64,000 nucleotides of DNA from CBDCTM01 sp965222005 (GTDB lineage: Bacteria > Bacteroidota > Bacteroidia > Chitinophagales > Saprospiraceae), in contig OZ244935.1 of NCBI GenBank assembly GCA_965222005.1, positions 5,642,001 through 5,706,000 on the forward strand. Direction: 5' to 3'. Under the pieces are notes generated by a model, which was not told the DNA's origin, did not search any database, and saw only the letters and a program-made list of their open reading frames with translations. This document shows, piece by piece, positions 40,251 through 49,386 of the stretch. The position numbers and the translations under genes are program-made. Numbering within the stretch: the stretch's first letter is position 1; every line of letters begins with the position of its first letter.

Positions 40251-42230
40251 TTACCGTTCCACCACCGTATCCACGTTCACCCGGCGGTTGATCCAGCGGG
40301 GCCGTTCATCCTTCACCTCGCCCTGCCCCTCGATTACGATCTTATCGATGCTGATGCCCTTGCCTTGCAAATACATCGCTACCGCATTGGCCCGCCGCTC
40401 TGATAGTTCCAGATTGTAAGCATCCGTGCCGATGTAGTCACAATAGCCGGTGACGGTGACGCGCTTGAAGCCGTGCAGCTCCAGGTTTTGTATGTAGGCA
40501 TCCAGCTGTTGCCTGGCCTCCACTTTGAGCTGATCCTTGTCGAAATCGAAGAAAACGGCAGCATTGCGCCGCAGACCGATGGGCGGACTCATTGCCAGTA
40601 CTACCGGGTTGGGCTCAAATTTTTGCAGCAATATTTCCAGCGGATAAAAACGCTTATTGTCCCAGACGGGTATTGGAATAGCTCGCTGATAGAATTGGTA
40701 GCCCGTCTCAAAAATGTGGAAGTTGAAGTCTTCTTCTGCTCGCAGGCAAAGGAAAAAGCGGCCGTTCTCATCCGTTTGTACCGCCTTTTGCCCCTTGATG
40801 CGTAGCACCGTTTGCACCGGCTGTCGGCTGATGGAATCCCTTACAAAGCCCTCCACAAAGGTGATCGGATGGCTCTCCAGCTCTCTCGACAATTCAAATT
40901 TATAAATGTCCATACCGCCAAATCCTCCCCGCCGGTTGGATGAAAAATAGCCGGTGCGACCATCAGCAGAGAGGAAAAAGCCCAGCTCGCGATAGGACGA
41001 GTTGACCGGCGCACCCAGATTGATAGGCTTGTCCCAGTTGCCGGTCTCATCGAGGCGGCTCATAAAAACATCCTGCTCGCCCAGCCCCTTGTGGCCGGTG
41101 GACGAAAAGTAGAGCACTTCGCTGTCATTGGTGATGAATGGAGCCTCCTCATCTTCCGCAGTGTTGATGGTAGGTCCCAGGTTGGTTGCTTCGCTCCAAC
41201 TGCCATCCTCCTGCAAATAGCTCACCCAAATATCGGTGCCTCCCAGTCCGCCGTCGCGATTGCTGGCAAAGTAGAGCGTGCTGCCATCGCAGCTGATGGA
41301 AGCCTGCGATTCCCAAAAATCAGTGTTGGATGCGCCTTTTAGCGGTTGCGTTTTTACGATGCGGTTTTGCTCAAGCAGGGCCTGATAAATATCACAGGTA
41401 CCTTTCACATCGGGGCGGCCGCAGGCAGTGAAGAACATGCGTATCGCATCGCGCGTCATGGTACACATGCCTTCATTGAAGGTGGTGTTGAAGAGTTTGC
41501 CGGTGAGTTGTCCGCCCCGCCAACGGCCCTGCTCCCAATTGCTGAAATACAAATCCTCGTCTTTTTTCCCGATACCACTTTGCGTATAAAAGAGCAGATC
41601 CTGTTGGTTGGTAAGAAAGGGAAAATATTCATCAAGCCGGGTGTTGATAGAATCGCCGAGATTGGTGATGGCAGCCACATTCATATAACCTACCGAATCT
41701 TTGGCGTATCGGCAGGCGTGGATCATTTGAGCCAGGCGTTGGCGATATTTGGCTTCCACCGGCTTTTCGTGTTTGCCATTGTATCCAAATTTCATCGCAT
41801 CGAGTTGCTGGAGTGCCTGATAGCGCTGAAACAGACTGAGCGCTTTGCCGTAAAGCCCGGCGCTGTAATAATTAGCGGCACAGTCGAAATACACCGCTCT
41901 TGAAAAAAAAGGACTTTGCTCCGTGATCTTCTCCAGTTGTTGCGCCGCTTCCAAATACAGCCCTCTTAGCTGGAGCGAAGCTGCCCAGCCACGCAGGGCG
42001 GGGGCGTAGCTGTGGTGGAGCTGAAGCGCTTGCTTGAACAATTGTTCAGCCCCCTCATAATCCCTTGATTTCAGCGCCTTTTCCCCCTGTTCGCACAGTT
42101 CGTTGATGCGCGGCGGGAGGCTGTCCTGATCAGCTAGGATGTTTGTCAAAACATCCTCCACCTGAGCGGGCAGGCTGGCCGCCATCGCCAGGAGGAACAT
42201 ACAGACGAGATATTTTGTTGGTAGCTGCAA
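40251..42230 (-). CDS. PorE-like outer-membrane protein (TPR, PD40, CRD, OmpA)
   Basis: 659 residues with signal peptide (YLVCMFLLAMAASLPAQ). Order: TPR-like helices (about 45-165, CEQGEKALKSRDYEGAEQLFKQALQLHHSYAPALRG), PD40 repeats (about 190-440, STLYFASNRDGGLGGTDIWVS, GYFSSNRRGGFGGMDIYKF), a carboxypeptidase-regulatory-like domain (about 455-540), and an OmpA C-terminal domain (VTVTGYCDYIGTDAYNLELSERRANAVAMYL). This is the domain order of the T9SS component PorE (PG1058). Whether it is part of this organism's T9SS would need synteny or deletion data. Confidence 0.82.
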   Translation of the reverse strand: MQLPTKYLVCMFLLAMAASLPAQVEDVLTNILADQDSLPPRINELCEQGEKALKSRDYEGAEQLFKQALQLHHSYAPALRGWAASLQLRGLYLEAAQQLEKITEQSPFFSRAVYFDCAANYYSAGLYGKALSLFQRYQALQQLDAMKFGYNGKHEKPVEAKYRQRLAQMIHACRYAKDSVGYMNVAAITNLGDSINTRLDEYFPFLTNQQDLLFYTQSGIGKKDEDLYFSNWEQGRWRGGQLTGKLFNTTFNEGMCTMTRDAIRMFFTACGRPDVKGTCDIYQALLEQNRIVKTQPLKGASNTDFWESQASISCDGSTLYFASNRDGGLGGTDIWVSYLQEDGSWSEATNLGPTINTAEDEEAPFITNDSEVLYFSSTGHKGLGEQDVFMSRLDETGNWDKPINLGAPVNSSYRELGFFLSADGRTGYFSSNRRGGFGGMDIYKFELSRELESHPITFVEGFVRDSISRQPVQTVLRIKGQKAVQTDENGRFFLCLRAEEDFNFHIFETGYQFYQRAIPIPVWDNKRFYPLEILLQKFEPNPVVLAMSPPIGLRRNAAVFFDFDKDQLKVEARQQLDAYIQNLELHGFKRVTVTGYCDYIGTDAYNLELSERRANAVAMYLQGKGISIDKIVIEGQGEVKDERPRWINRRVNVDTVVER

Positions 42231-42368
42231 GGGCTTTCTTTTTGGCAGCTATAAAATTAGTAAATATTTCAGCTTAAGCTGGACAAAGCTGTATCTTCGG
42301 CGCCGACTGGGGTCAGATGGTAAGACGAGAAATGGAAAGAGGTCTGCAAGTCTCAAAATCTAACAAAA

Positions 42369-44489
42369 ATGAGCGATCCAAAAAAAGTACTGGTCACTTC
42401 GGCACTTCCCTATGCGAATGGCGCCTTGCATTTGGGGCATTTGGCAGGAGCCTATCTGCCGGCTGATATTTATGTGCGCTATTTGCGGCTGTTGGGCCGG
42501 GATGTGGTTTTCGTCTGTGGATCTGATGAACATGGGGCAGCTATTACCCTGCGGGCTAAGAAGGAAGGACTTTCACCACGCGATATTATCGATAAATACC
42601 ACGAGCTCAATAAGAGCACTTTTCAACAACTCGGCATCTCTTTCGATATTTACCACCGCACCAGCGATCCGCTGCATTACGAAACGGCGCAACAGTTTTT
42701 TAAAAAGCTCTACGATGCAGGCGGGCAATTTGAGGAACGCGAGAATGAGCAATATTTTGATGAAGAGTATCAGCAGTTTCTGGCCGACCGCTACATCGAG
42801 GGTGAATGCCCCAAATGTGGCCACGACAAAGCCTATGGAGACCAATGTGAAAACTGTGGTTCGGCTCTTTCACCCACCGAGCTAATCAATCCTCGCTCGA
42901 AGCTGAGCGGCAAAAAGCCTGTGCGAAGAACTACCAAACACTGGTATTTTAAGCTGGACAAGCATGCAGACTGGCTCCGCAACTGGATACAAAACGGCCA
43001 GCTTGAGGGACAGCACCACCACGATGCCCGTGCCTGGAAGAAGCATGTGACCGGCCAATGCCTGAGCTGGCTGGATGGTGGCTTGCAGCCCCGCGCCATC
43101 ACCCGCGATCTCGACTGGGGCATCCCCGTTCCGCTGGAAGGTACTCAGGGCAAGGTGTTGTACGTGTGGTTCGATGCTCCGATCGGCTACATCTCCGCCA
43201 CCCGCCAGTGGGCTATTGATAGTGGCAAAGACTGGGAAAGTTATTGGAAGGGGGATGATGTAGAACTCTATCACTTTATTGGCAAAGACAATATCGTATT
43301 CCATTGCATTGTATTTCCAGCCATGCTGAAAGCCCACGGCGACTATGCCCTGCCGGTGAACGTGCCAGCCAATCAATTTCTCAACTTCGAGGGGCGCAAG
43401 TTTTCCAAATCAAAAGGTTGGGGGATCGAACAACATGAATATCTGGAGGCCTTCCGCGATTTTCCCAATAAAGAGGATGCCCTTCGATATGCCTTGATCC
43501 GCAACATGCCCGAAAACCGCGACAGCGACTTCAAATGGGATGACTTTGTGGACTTTTATGACAAAGAACTGGCTGATAATCTGGGCAACTTTATCAATCG
43601 GGTCGTGGTGCTGACCAACAAATATTATGGTGGCCGCCTCCCTTCTGTTGAGCTGGACCTCGCCGACAAGCTGTCAGAGGTACGGGCACTCAGCCAGCAG
43701 TTGGCCGAAGAGCTGGACCGCTTCAACTTTAAAGCTGCTGTAGCGCTGCTGATGGAAATATCGAGCTGGGGCAATACGTATTTGCAGGAGGTATCGCCCT
43801 GGAAGATATGGAAGGCTGATCCCGATAGCCAACTGGTAAAAGAATGCCTCAGCATTTGCTTACAGGTAGCCGGATTGTTGAGCGTATATTGTGCGCCCTT
43901 CGTTCCGTTTACAGCCCCCAAATTGCGCAATCTTTTGAATTTGCCCGAGTTGAAAAAGGGGGATTGGTTGGAAGTGACTCAACATTTGGCCAATGGCGAG
44001 CCCTTATTAGCAGCCGGTCATCAGATCGGTGAGCCGCAGCTGCTGTTTGCCAAAATACACGATCGCAAAGATGACAGCCGCCTGCGCATCATCAATACCC
44101 AAAAAGCCAAACTCGCCCAATTGGTAGCGGAGGAAGCTGCCCGGAGGTTCGATCCGCTCAAAGATCAGATCAGCTACGAGGACTTTGCCAAGCTCGATAT
44201 TCGCACCGCCACCATTGTATCCGCCGAGCCTATCCCTAAAGCCGACAAGCTGCTGAAACTTACTGTTGACGTGGGTTTTGAGCGGCGAACGATAGTCTCA
44301 GGAATCGCTCAACACTTCAAATCTGAAGAACTTCCGGGGCGCAAGGTGCTGCTGCTGGCCAATCTGGCGCCGCGCAAATTGAGGGGCGTCGAATCGCAGG
44401 GCATGATATTGATGGCAGAAGATAAGGAGGGCCGCCTGGCTTTTGTGGGTGCAGGGAAGGAATGGGGAGATGGGTTGGTAATTGGTTGA
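42369..44489 (+). CDS. metG: Methionyl-tRNA synthetase
   Basis: 706 residues. HIGH-type motif GALHLGHLAGAYLPADIYVRY, zinc knuckle CPKCGHDKAYGDQCENC, KMSKS-type motif KFSKSKGW (Phe in place of Met), and a C-terminal EMAPII-like tRNA-binding domain from about residue 590 (SYEDFAKLDIRTATIVSAEPIPKADKLLKLTVDVG ... GIAQHF ... LANLAPRKLRGVESQGMIL). Charges tRNA(Met). The start at ATG 42369 agrees with the family's N-terminus. Confidence 0.96.
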   Translation: MSDPKKVLVTSALPYANGALHLGHLAGAYLPADIYVRYLRLLGRDVVFVCGSDEHGAAITLRAKKEGLSPRDIIDKYHELNKSTFQQLGISFDIYHRTSDPLHYETAQQFFKKLYDAGGQFEERENEQYFDEEYQQFLADRYIEGECPKCGHDKAYGDQCENCGSALSPTELINPRSKLSGKKPVRRTTKHWYFKLDKHADWLRNWIQNGQLEGQHHHDARAWKKHVTGQCLSWLDGGLQPRAITRDLDWGIPVPLEGTQGKVLYVWFDAPIGYISATRQWAIDSGKDWESYWKGDDVELYHFIGKDNIVFHCIVFPAMLKAHGDYALPVNVPANQFLNFEGRKFSKSKGWGIEQHEYLEAFRDFPNKEDALRYALIRNMPENRDSDFKWDDFVDFYDKELADNLGNFINRVVVLTNKYYGGRLPSVELDLADKLSEVRALSQQLAEELDRFNFKAAVALLMEISSWGNTYLQEVSPWKIWKADPDSQLVKECLSICLQVAGLLSVYCAPFVPFTAPKLRNLLNLPELKKGDWLEVTQHLANGEPLLAAGHQIGEPQLLFAKIHDRKDDSRLRIINTQKAKLAQLVAEEAARRFDPLKDQISYEDFAKLDIRTATIVSAEPIPKADKLLKLTVDVGFERRTIVSGIAQHFKSEELPGRKVLLLANLAPRKLRGVESQGMILMAEDKEGRLAFVGAGKEWGDGLVIG

Positions 44490-44586
44490 TTTGCTGATGG
44501 GGGGATTCGCATCCATATGTGTCTAAAAATCTTAAATAATTTCATTATTTTAGCCTGTCAATTCCAACGATTAAACAAACTGCTTT

Positions 44587-45186
44587 ATGCCTGATCAACG
44601 AAGCCTTCGTTACAGCGATGCCGAGCTCCTGGAATTTAAAGCACTTATAGAACAAAAGCTTGAAAAAGCGCGCCGGGAAATGCAATATCTCAACGGCCAG
44701 ATACTGGAAATGCAGGAAAATATAATAGGCCTGGGTGGCGGTGATATTTCCGATGGCAGCAGCCGGCATTCCGAAGTGGAGTTGCTTACTGATATGGTGA
44801 GCCGGCAGCAGCAGTTCATCCGCAATCTGGAAAATGCGCTGCTCCGTATTCGCAACAAAACCTACGGGATTTGCACGGTTACAGGCCAGCTGATTGCTAA
44901 GCAGCGGCTGATGTTGGTTCCCCATGCTACCAAAAGTGTGGCTGGCAAGCAGCAGGTGTCCGGCGGAAAATCAGAGAAGGTCAAAAGCCCTGTAAAATCC
45001 AAAATTTCCAATAGCCAAAAAGTGATAAGCCGGGTAATCAGCCGCCCCGCTTCCAGAAAGAAGGGTGAGCATCCATCCCCGGAGGAGTGGGATAAGGAGG
45101 ATATTCTTGATCAATTTGATGAGGAAATCCTGGAGCTGGAAAGTGAAGATATGCCGGAAGAGGATTTGAAAGACGAAAACTTGTGA
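44587..45186 (+). CDS. DksA/TraR-family-like protein without zinc cysteines
   Basis: 199 residues. The first 110 follow the TraR/DksA pattern: a coiled coil (ELLEFKALIEQKLEKARREMQYLNGQI), then LENALLRIRNKTYGICTVTGQLIAKQRLMLVPHAT, which corresponds to the zinc-finger region, but only one Cys is present where the classical family has four. A charged Lys/Ser/Pro linker and an acidic tail (DQFDEEILELESEDMPEEDLKDENL) follow. Bacteroidota-type DksA-like regulators of RNA polymerase are suggested. Transcribed with lnt. Confidence 0.7.
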   Translation: MPDQRSLRYSDAELLEFKALIEQKLEKARREMQYLNGQILEMQENIIGLGGGDISDGSSRHSEVELLTDMVSRQQQFIRNLENALLRIRNKTYGICTVTGQLIAKQRLMLVPHATKSVAGKQQVSGGKSEKVKSPVKSKISNSQKVISRVISRPASRKKGEHPSPEEWDKEDILDQFDEEILELESEDMPEEDLKDENL

Positions 45187-45217
45187 GCTTGATCCATCCA
45201 ATCCAAACGGCGTATTT

Positions 45218-47014
45218 ATGAAGCAAGCTAGCAGTCGTGTGATCCTACTTATCAGCCTGCTGGGAGCCGGAGCTATGGGCTATTGGATGTGGAGAATGCA
45301 CCAAAGTGAAGTGCTCTGGGGCTACCGGCCATTGGTTTTATTTTTATTTCTTTTCACAAGTTTCCTGCTTCTTTTTGGCCGCTCTTTGATGCGCGATGCA
45401 CAGCGGATGCGCTGGCTCGGCTACACCTTAGCTAGTGGCCTGCTGCTGAGTTTGGCATTTCCACCCCTGCCGCTGAGTTGGCTGACTTTTGTAGGTTTTG
45501 TGCCTTTGCTAATGGTGGAGCAAGAGCTGAGTAGCCAAAATCAGCCAAGGTCAGGCCGATTGTTGTTGAGCTACTCCTTCTGCGGCTTTATTTTTTGGAA
45601 TATCCTGGCTACCTATTGGGTGGCCAACACTGCTTTTGTAGCGGGGGTATTTGCCATCGTAGCCAATAGCCTGTTGATGTCGATACCGTTTATTCTCTTC
45701 CACAAATCCAAAAAGGTACTTTCGCCAGCCTTGGCCACGCTCGCCTTTATAGCTTATTGGATTACCTTTGAGTACCTGCATATGCGTTGGGAACTGAGCT
45801 GGCCCTGGCTCACATTGGGCAATGCTTTTTCATCGTTTCCGGCAGGGGTACAATGGTATGAAATCACAGGCGTTTTTGGAGGAAGCTTGTGGGCATTGTT
45901 AGTGAATGTGTTGTTTTTTAAAATTTGGTTGCAGCGAAAAGCTGGTGCTCCTTTTGCATCTTCCCGCTTTATAAAGCCCGGCGTACTGATTGGCTTGCCG
46001 ATGGTAATTTCCCTGATCTTGTATTTTTTTTATACCGAAAAAGGCCCGGCCAAAGAAGTGGTGGTAGTGCAGCCAAATTACGAACCGCATTACCAAAAAT
46101 TTGAAACCCCGGACAGATTGGCTTTGAAGCACTTCTTTCAATTGTCCAAAAACCAGCTCACTGACAGTACGGACTATTTGGTGTTTCCGGAAACTTCCTT
46201 TGGTGGGATCCGACAAAATAAGCTCCCCTCCGACCGCATCATCAAAGACTTGCAACGATTTGTAGATGGCTACAGCCGCCTGCATTTGGTAAGCGGTGTT
46301 GGTGCCCAGCGAATATTTGAGCCCGGTGAGCCACTGGGAGAAGCAGCGCGGGTACACATTATGCCTGATGGCGACACCCTCTACTGGGAAAGTTACAATG
46401 CAGCCGTCCAGCTCAGTTCGGGCAAAAAAGAAGTGCCCATTTACCTGAAATCTATTCTCGTGCCGGGCGCCGAAAATTTTCCGTATCGAAAATTTTTATT
46501 TTTTCTTCAGCCTGTTGTCGATGCTTTGCAAGGTTCTACCGGGCTTGGCAGGCAGGCCGGGCGCGCCGTTTTCTACGACGGTAAGCTGGCTGTAGGGCCG
46601 GTAATTTGCTACGAATCCATATTTGGAGAATATACCACAGGCTATGTACACAAAGGGGCCAATGCACTATTTATCGTTACCAATGACGGCTGGTGGAGTA
46701 ATACATCAGGGCACAAACAGCATCTCGCCTATGCCCGATTGCGCGCTATTGAGACTCGACGCAGCATCGCGCGCTCAGCCAATACAGGCATTTCAGCTTT
46801 TATCAATCAACGGGGGGATGTCCTCCAGCCTACCGACTACAGCACTGCTGCTGCCATTCGGGGGAAGATACAATTTAATGATGCCATTACCTTTTATGTG
46901 CGCTGGGGAGATTTGATCGGACGGGTAGCACTTTTTGCTACTATTATCCTTTTGCTCAACACCATTGCCAAAGGATGGCTCCGCAGAGCAAAAGAGAAAG
47001 GAAGAGGAAAGTAG
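45218..47014 (+). CDS. lnt: Apolipoprotein N-acyltransferase
   Basis: 598 residues, eight or so TM helices (first at about 5-30), then a nitrilase-like periplasmic domain. Catalytic Glu in FPETSFGGI (about residue 322), catalytic Cys in VICYESIFGEY (about 464), and the conserved LFIVTNDGWW and RLRAIETRRSIARSANTGISAFI segments. It adds the third acyl chain to lipoproteins in the inner membrane. It starts 32 bases after the DksA-like gene. Bacteroidota often lack Lnt, so its presence is worth noting. Confidence 0.93.
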   Translation: MKQASSRVILLISLLGAGAMGYWMWRMHQSEVLWGYRPLVLFLFLFTSFLLLFGRSLMRDAQRMRWLGYTLASGLLLSLAFPPLPLSWLTFVGFVPLLMVEQELSSQNQPRSGRLLLSYSFCGFIFWNILATYWVANTAFVAGVFAIVANSLLMSIPFILFHKSKKVLSPALATLAFIAYWITFEYLHMRWELSWPWLTLGNAFSSFPAGVQWYEITGVFGGSLWALLVNVLFFKIWLQRKAGAPFASSRFIKPGVLIGLPMVISLILYFFYTEKGPAKEVVVVQPNYEPHYQKFETPDRLALKHFFQLSKNQLTDSTDYLVFPETSFGGIRQNKLPSDRIIKDLQRFVDGYSRLHLVSGVGAQRIFEPGEPLGEAARVHIMPDGDTLYWESYNAAVQLSSGKKEVPIYLKSILVPGAENFPYRKFLFFLQPVVDALQGSTGLGRQAGRAVFYDGKLAVGPVICYESIFGEYTTGYVHKGANALFIVTNDGWWSNTSGHKQHLAYARLRAIETRRSIARSANTGISAFINQRGDVLQPTDYSTAAAIRGKIQFNDAITFYVRWGDLIGRVALFATIILLLNTIAKGWLRRAKEKGRGK

Positions 47015-47028
47015 AGAAAATGAATGGC

Positions 47029-47358
47029 TCATTTCTTTTTAGCCCGCACCGCAGCTTGGTAGGCTTTGCCAGCCCAGGCAGCCAAGACACTTTTATCCTC
47101 GATCACATCGGCAGGCACTTCCCAATAAGGCATACCCTTTTTCTTCTTTCCCGATTCAAAAGGCTTCATGCCCCTCTGCTCATAGTCAGCCATATTGTGT
47201 TCATCAACTTTCAACCGAAAGGTATCGCCTCCGATCATTCCAAACATGAGTCCCTCATGAAAAAAGCCAATGCCACCAAACATTCTTTTGGCTTCTACCT
47301 TACCAAATTCGGCTAGCTGATCGATGATAAAATCGAGAAAATCTTCATTGACGGCCAT
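47029..47358 (-). CDS. TfoX/Sxy N-terminal domain protein
   Basis: 109 residues, the typical stand-alone TfoX_N length: FLDFIIDQLAEFGKVEAKRMFGGIGFFHEGLMFGMIGGDTFRLKVDE, and VEYWEVPADVIED. In Proteobacteria TfoX regulates competence; short stand-alone versions elsewhere have unknown function. Convergent with lnt. Confidence 0.82.
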   Translation of the reverse strand: MAVNEDFLDFIIDQLAEFGKVEAKRMFGGIGFFHEGLMFGMIGGDTFRLKVDEHNMADYEQRGMKPFESGKKKKGMPYWEVPADVIEDKSVLAAWAGKAYQAAVRAKKK

Positions 47359-47396
47359 AAATATTTTGGTTTTTGTGGATGAATGAAGAAAAAAGC

Positions 47397-47987
47397 TTAT
47401 CGGATGCGCCTAAAGCGGCCACCACCGCGCTTGCCCTTCATAGTAGCAGCATGCTTCATCTGCCCCCGATTGGTCAGCGCTTTTTCAAATTGCTTCATCT
47501 GCTCCTTTATCTGCGGCTCGGTAACTTTTAGTTTCTTGGCCTTGCCAAAATGCACCTTGGCCTTGTTCCACTTGTTTTTCATAGCATGGATATTGGCCAG
47601 TTGCAGCTGCACCATTGCCTGCTCATTGTCGGTAGGAAGTTCGACCTCTTGGGCTTTGTTGAGCCATTCTTCTGCCGCGTCGTTGTCTTTGCGGTGCATG
47701 GCAAGCGTACCGTTGAGCATATAGTAGAAGGCGCGATTGGTTTTGTACAGCCAGTTTGGCTTGTAGATAAGACCCAGGCGCTTCTCCGCTTCATCGAGCT
47801 TCATTTCCTGGATCAGGCGGGCCGAAGATTGGATGGTTCCCAACAAAAAATAGCCCGCCAACAGAGCCAGGCCAGTCAGCAAAAAGGGAAAGGCATACCA
47901 AAATCCGTACAGAAAAGCCAGCAATGTGCCTCCGATCAGTGTGAGGGCAATGAGCGCAAAGCGCAGATAGATATTGATGCTAAACAT
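47397..47987 (-). CDS. TPR-like membrane protein, paralog A
   Basis: 196 residues. Two N-terminal TM segments (YLRFALIALTLIGGTLLAFLYGFWYAFPFLLTGLALLAGYFLLG), then TPR-like helical pairs (ARLIQEMKLDEAEKRLGLIYKPNWLYKTNRAFYYMLNGTLAMHRKDNDAAEEWLNKAQEVELPTDNEQAMVQLQLANIHAMKNKWNKAKVHFGKAKKL) and a basic C-terminus (GKRGGGRFRRIR). A paralog of the next gene, same order of TM and TPR. Both probably sit on the cytoplasmic side of the inner membrane as scaffolds; not known. Confidence 0.7.
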   Translation of the reverse strand: MFSINIYLRFALIALTLIGGTLLAFLYGFWYAFPFLLTGLALLAGYFLLGTIQSSARLIQEMKLDEAEKRLGLIYKPNWLYKTNRAFYYMLNGTLAMHRKDNDAAEEWLNKAQEVELPTDNEQAMVQLQLANIHAMKNKWNKAKVHFGKAKKLKVTEPQIKEQMKQFEKALTNRGQMKHAATMKGKRGGGRFRRIR

Positions 47988-48089
47988 AATTGTATCATTT
48001 GAATATACAAAGGTACTAAATCCGGAGCGAAGGTACCGTCCAATCGCTTAGGGAAGCTGAATCCCTGTTAAAACCCGCTATTTACCAGA

Positions 48090-48614
48090 TCAATTGGATT
48101 GCTGTTGGAGTACCTGCTCCATTTTTTTGATGTTTTCCTTTATCAGCAGATCATTGCTTTTAAAGGAACGGGCTTTCGAAAGATAGGCGATGGCCTCCTG
48201 GTTTCTTTTTTCCAAAAAGCAGATATGTGCCAGGTTGATGGCTGTCAGGGCATGGTCATTGTTGGTACGCAGGCCTATGTCGAGAGCTTCCTTGAGCTGG
48301 CCTTCTGCTTGTGGCAGTTCTTTACGCTGCAAGGCGATCATGCCTTTAATAAAATGATAATAGGCCCGATGTCTTTTGGTAAGATACTGTGGCCGCTTGA
48401 TTTGGTCAATGAGGCGCTCGGCTTCATCGAGTTGCCCTTTTTTCAATTTGCCAAAAGCCGCCCAAACATTGCCAAATAAAAAATGTGTAAACAATAGCAG
48501 CAGAGCAGCTACATAGAGGTACCAGGCACTTTTGAGCCCCTGCTCAATATGCAGGACGACCCCCAAAAACAGAAATAGCAAAATGAGATAAAAGCGAATG
48601 CGTGTGTGGAACAT
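48090..48614 (-). CDS. TPR-like membrane protein, paralog B
   Basis: 174 residues. Same architecture as 47397: two TM segments (FYLILLFLFLGVVLHIEQGLKSAWYLYVAALLLLFTHFLFG), then AFGKLKKGQLDEAERLIDQIKRPQYLTKRHRAYYHFIKGMIALQRKELPQAEGQLKEALDIGLRTNNDHALTAINLAHICFLEKRNQEAIAYLSKARSFKSNDLLIKENIKKMEQVL. Shared pattern KxxQLDEAExxxxxIKxPxxLxKxxRAxYxxxxGxxAxxRKD/E supports a tandem duplication. Confidence 0.7.
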   Translation of the reverse strand: MFHTRIRFYLILLFLFLGVVLHIEQGLKSAWYLYVAALLLLFTHFLFGNVWAAFGKLKKGQLDEAERLIDQIKRPQYLTKRHRAYYHFIKGMIALQRKELPQAEGQLKEALDIGLRTNNDHALTAINLAHICFLEKRNQEAIAYLSKARSFKSNDLLIKENIKKMEQVLQQQSN

Positions 48615-48698
48615 GAGTGCTCAGCCGATTTACTGCCAAAGGTAAGGAATTTGAAGTAAAGGCCAATGAACATTGAGCCCTTGCATTTTGCAGCAAAT

Positions 48699-49376
48699 TT
48701 AGCATAGATAATCCGAATTGCTGAGTAGCATCCAATTACCTTTTACTTCCAAAAAGCTAGCTTTGGGAAAGGCCTTCTTGAATTTATCGTCGTAGAATTT
48801 GCGACTTTTTTTGACGTCTAACTTGCTGAGAGCTAGTCGGTTATACATCAATAGGCCTGTTGGGGTGAGGAGCCGTTGTAGTTGCTGCAAAAAGCTGATC
48901 TGCTCAAATTGCTCAGGGATTACATCATCCAGGAAAATATCCATTGCGATTAAATCGAATTGTCGCCGGCACTGCTCCACATAAGGCCCAGCATTGGCGA
49001 TAACCAACTCAACAGGCGAATGCAGATCGGGTAATGTATATTTGCTGGCCAGGTAAACCACCGATTCGTCTAGTTCCACAGCTGTGTAGTGATACTGCTT
49101 GCCGAAGTTCTTTTCCAGCATCAGCGGCACACTGCCCAGGCCAAAACCCAATATCAGAACTTCCTGAGCGGCTATAGCCTCGAGGTCGATTTTCTTGAAG
49201 GCTTCGGAAAAATTGTCGTACAACTCGGCGAAGGAGTAAATGGTATTTTGGGTGCAAAGCTGATAGCGGCGCCGGCTGAGGCTGACGTACAAGTGGGGAT
49301 TGTGCTGGCTGGGCGCACTCTCGATATGGAACTCAACGAAGTAGCTGAGCAGGCACTTCCACAAAGGCTGTTTCAT
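48699..49376 (-). CDS. Spermidine synthase-like class I SAM methyltransferase
   Basis: 225 residues from ATG 49376, the start immediately after the upstream gene ends (49387); a start at 49469 would overlap that gene by 83 bases and is rejected. SAM-binding motif VLILGFGLGSVPLML, acidic TAVELDESV, and DLIAMDIFLDDVIPEQF are those of spermidine-synthase-like proteins. The polyamine-specific residues cannot be confirmed, so it may be a related methyltransferase. Confidence 0.75.
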   Translation of the reverse strand: MKQPLWKCLLSYFVEFHIESAPSQHNPHLYVSLSRRRYQLCTQNTIYSFAELYDNFSEAFKKIDLEAIAAQEVLILGFGLGSVPLMLEKNFGKQYHYTAVELDESVVYLASKYTLPDLHSPVELVIANAGPYVEQCRRQFDLIAMDIFLDDVIPEQFEQISFLQQLQRLLTPTGLLMYNRLALSKLDVKKSRKFYDDKFKKAFPKASFLEVKGNWMLLSNSDYLC

Positions 49377-49386
49377 TGGCAGGCGG

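Noticed and set aside
41346..41903. 185-codon ORF on the plus strand within the PorE-like gene
   Set aside because: Shadow of the minus-strand gene, which has a signal peptide and recognisable domains over the whole stretch.
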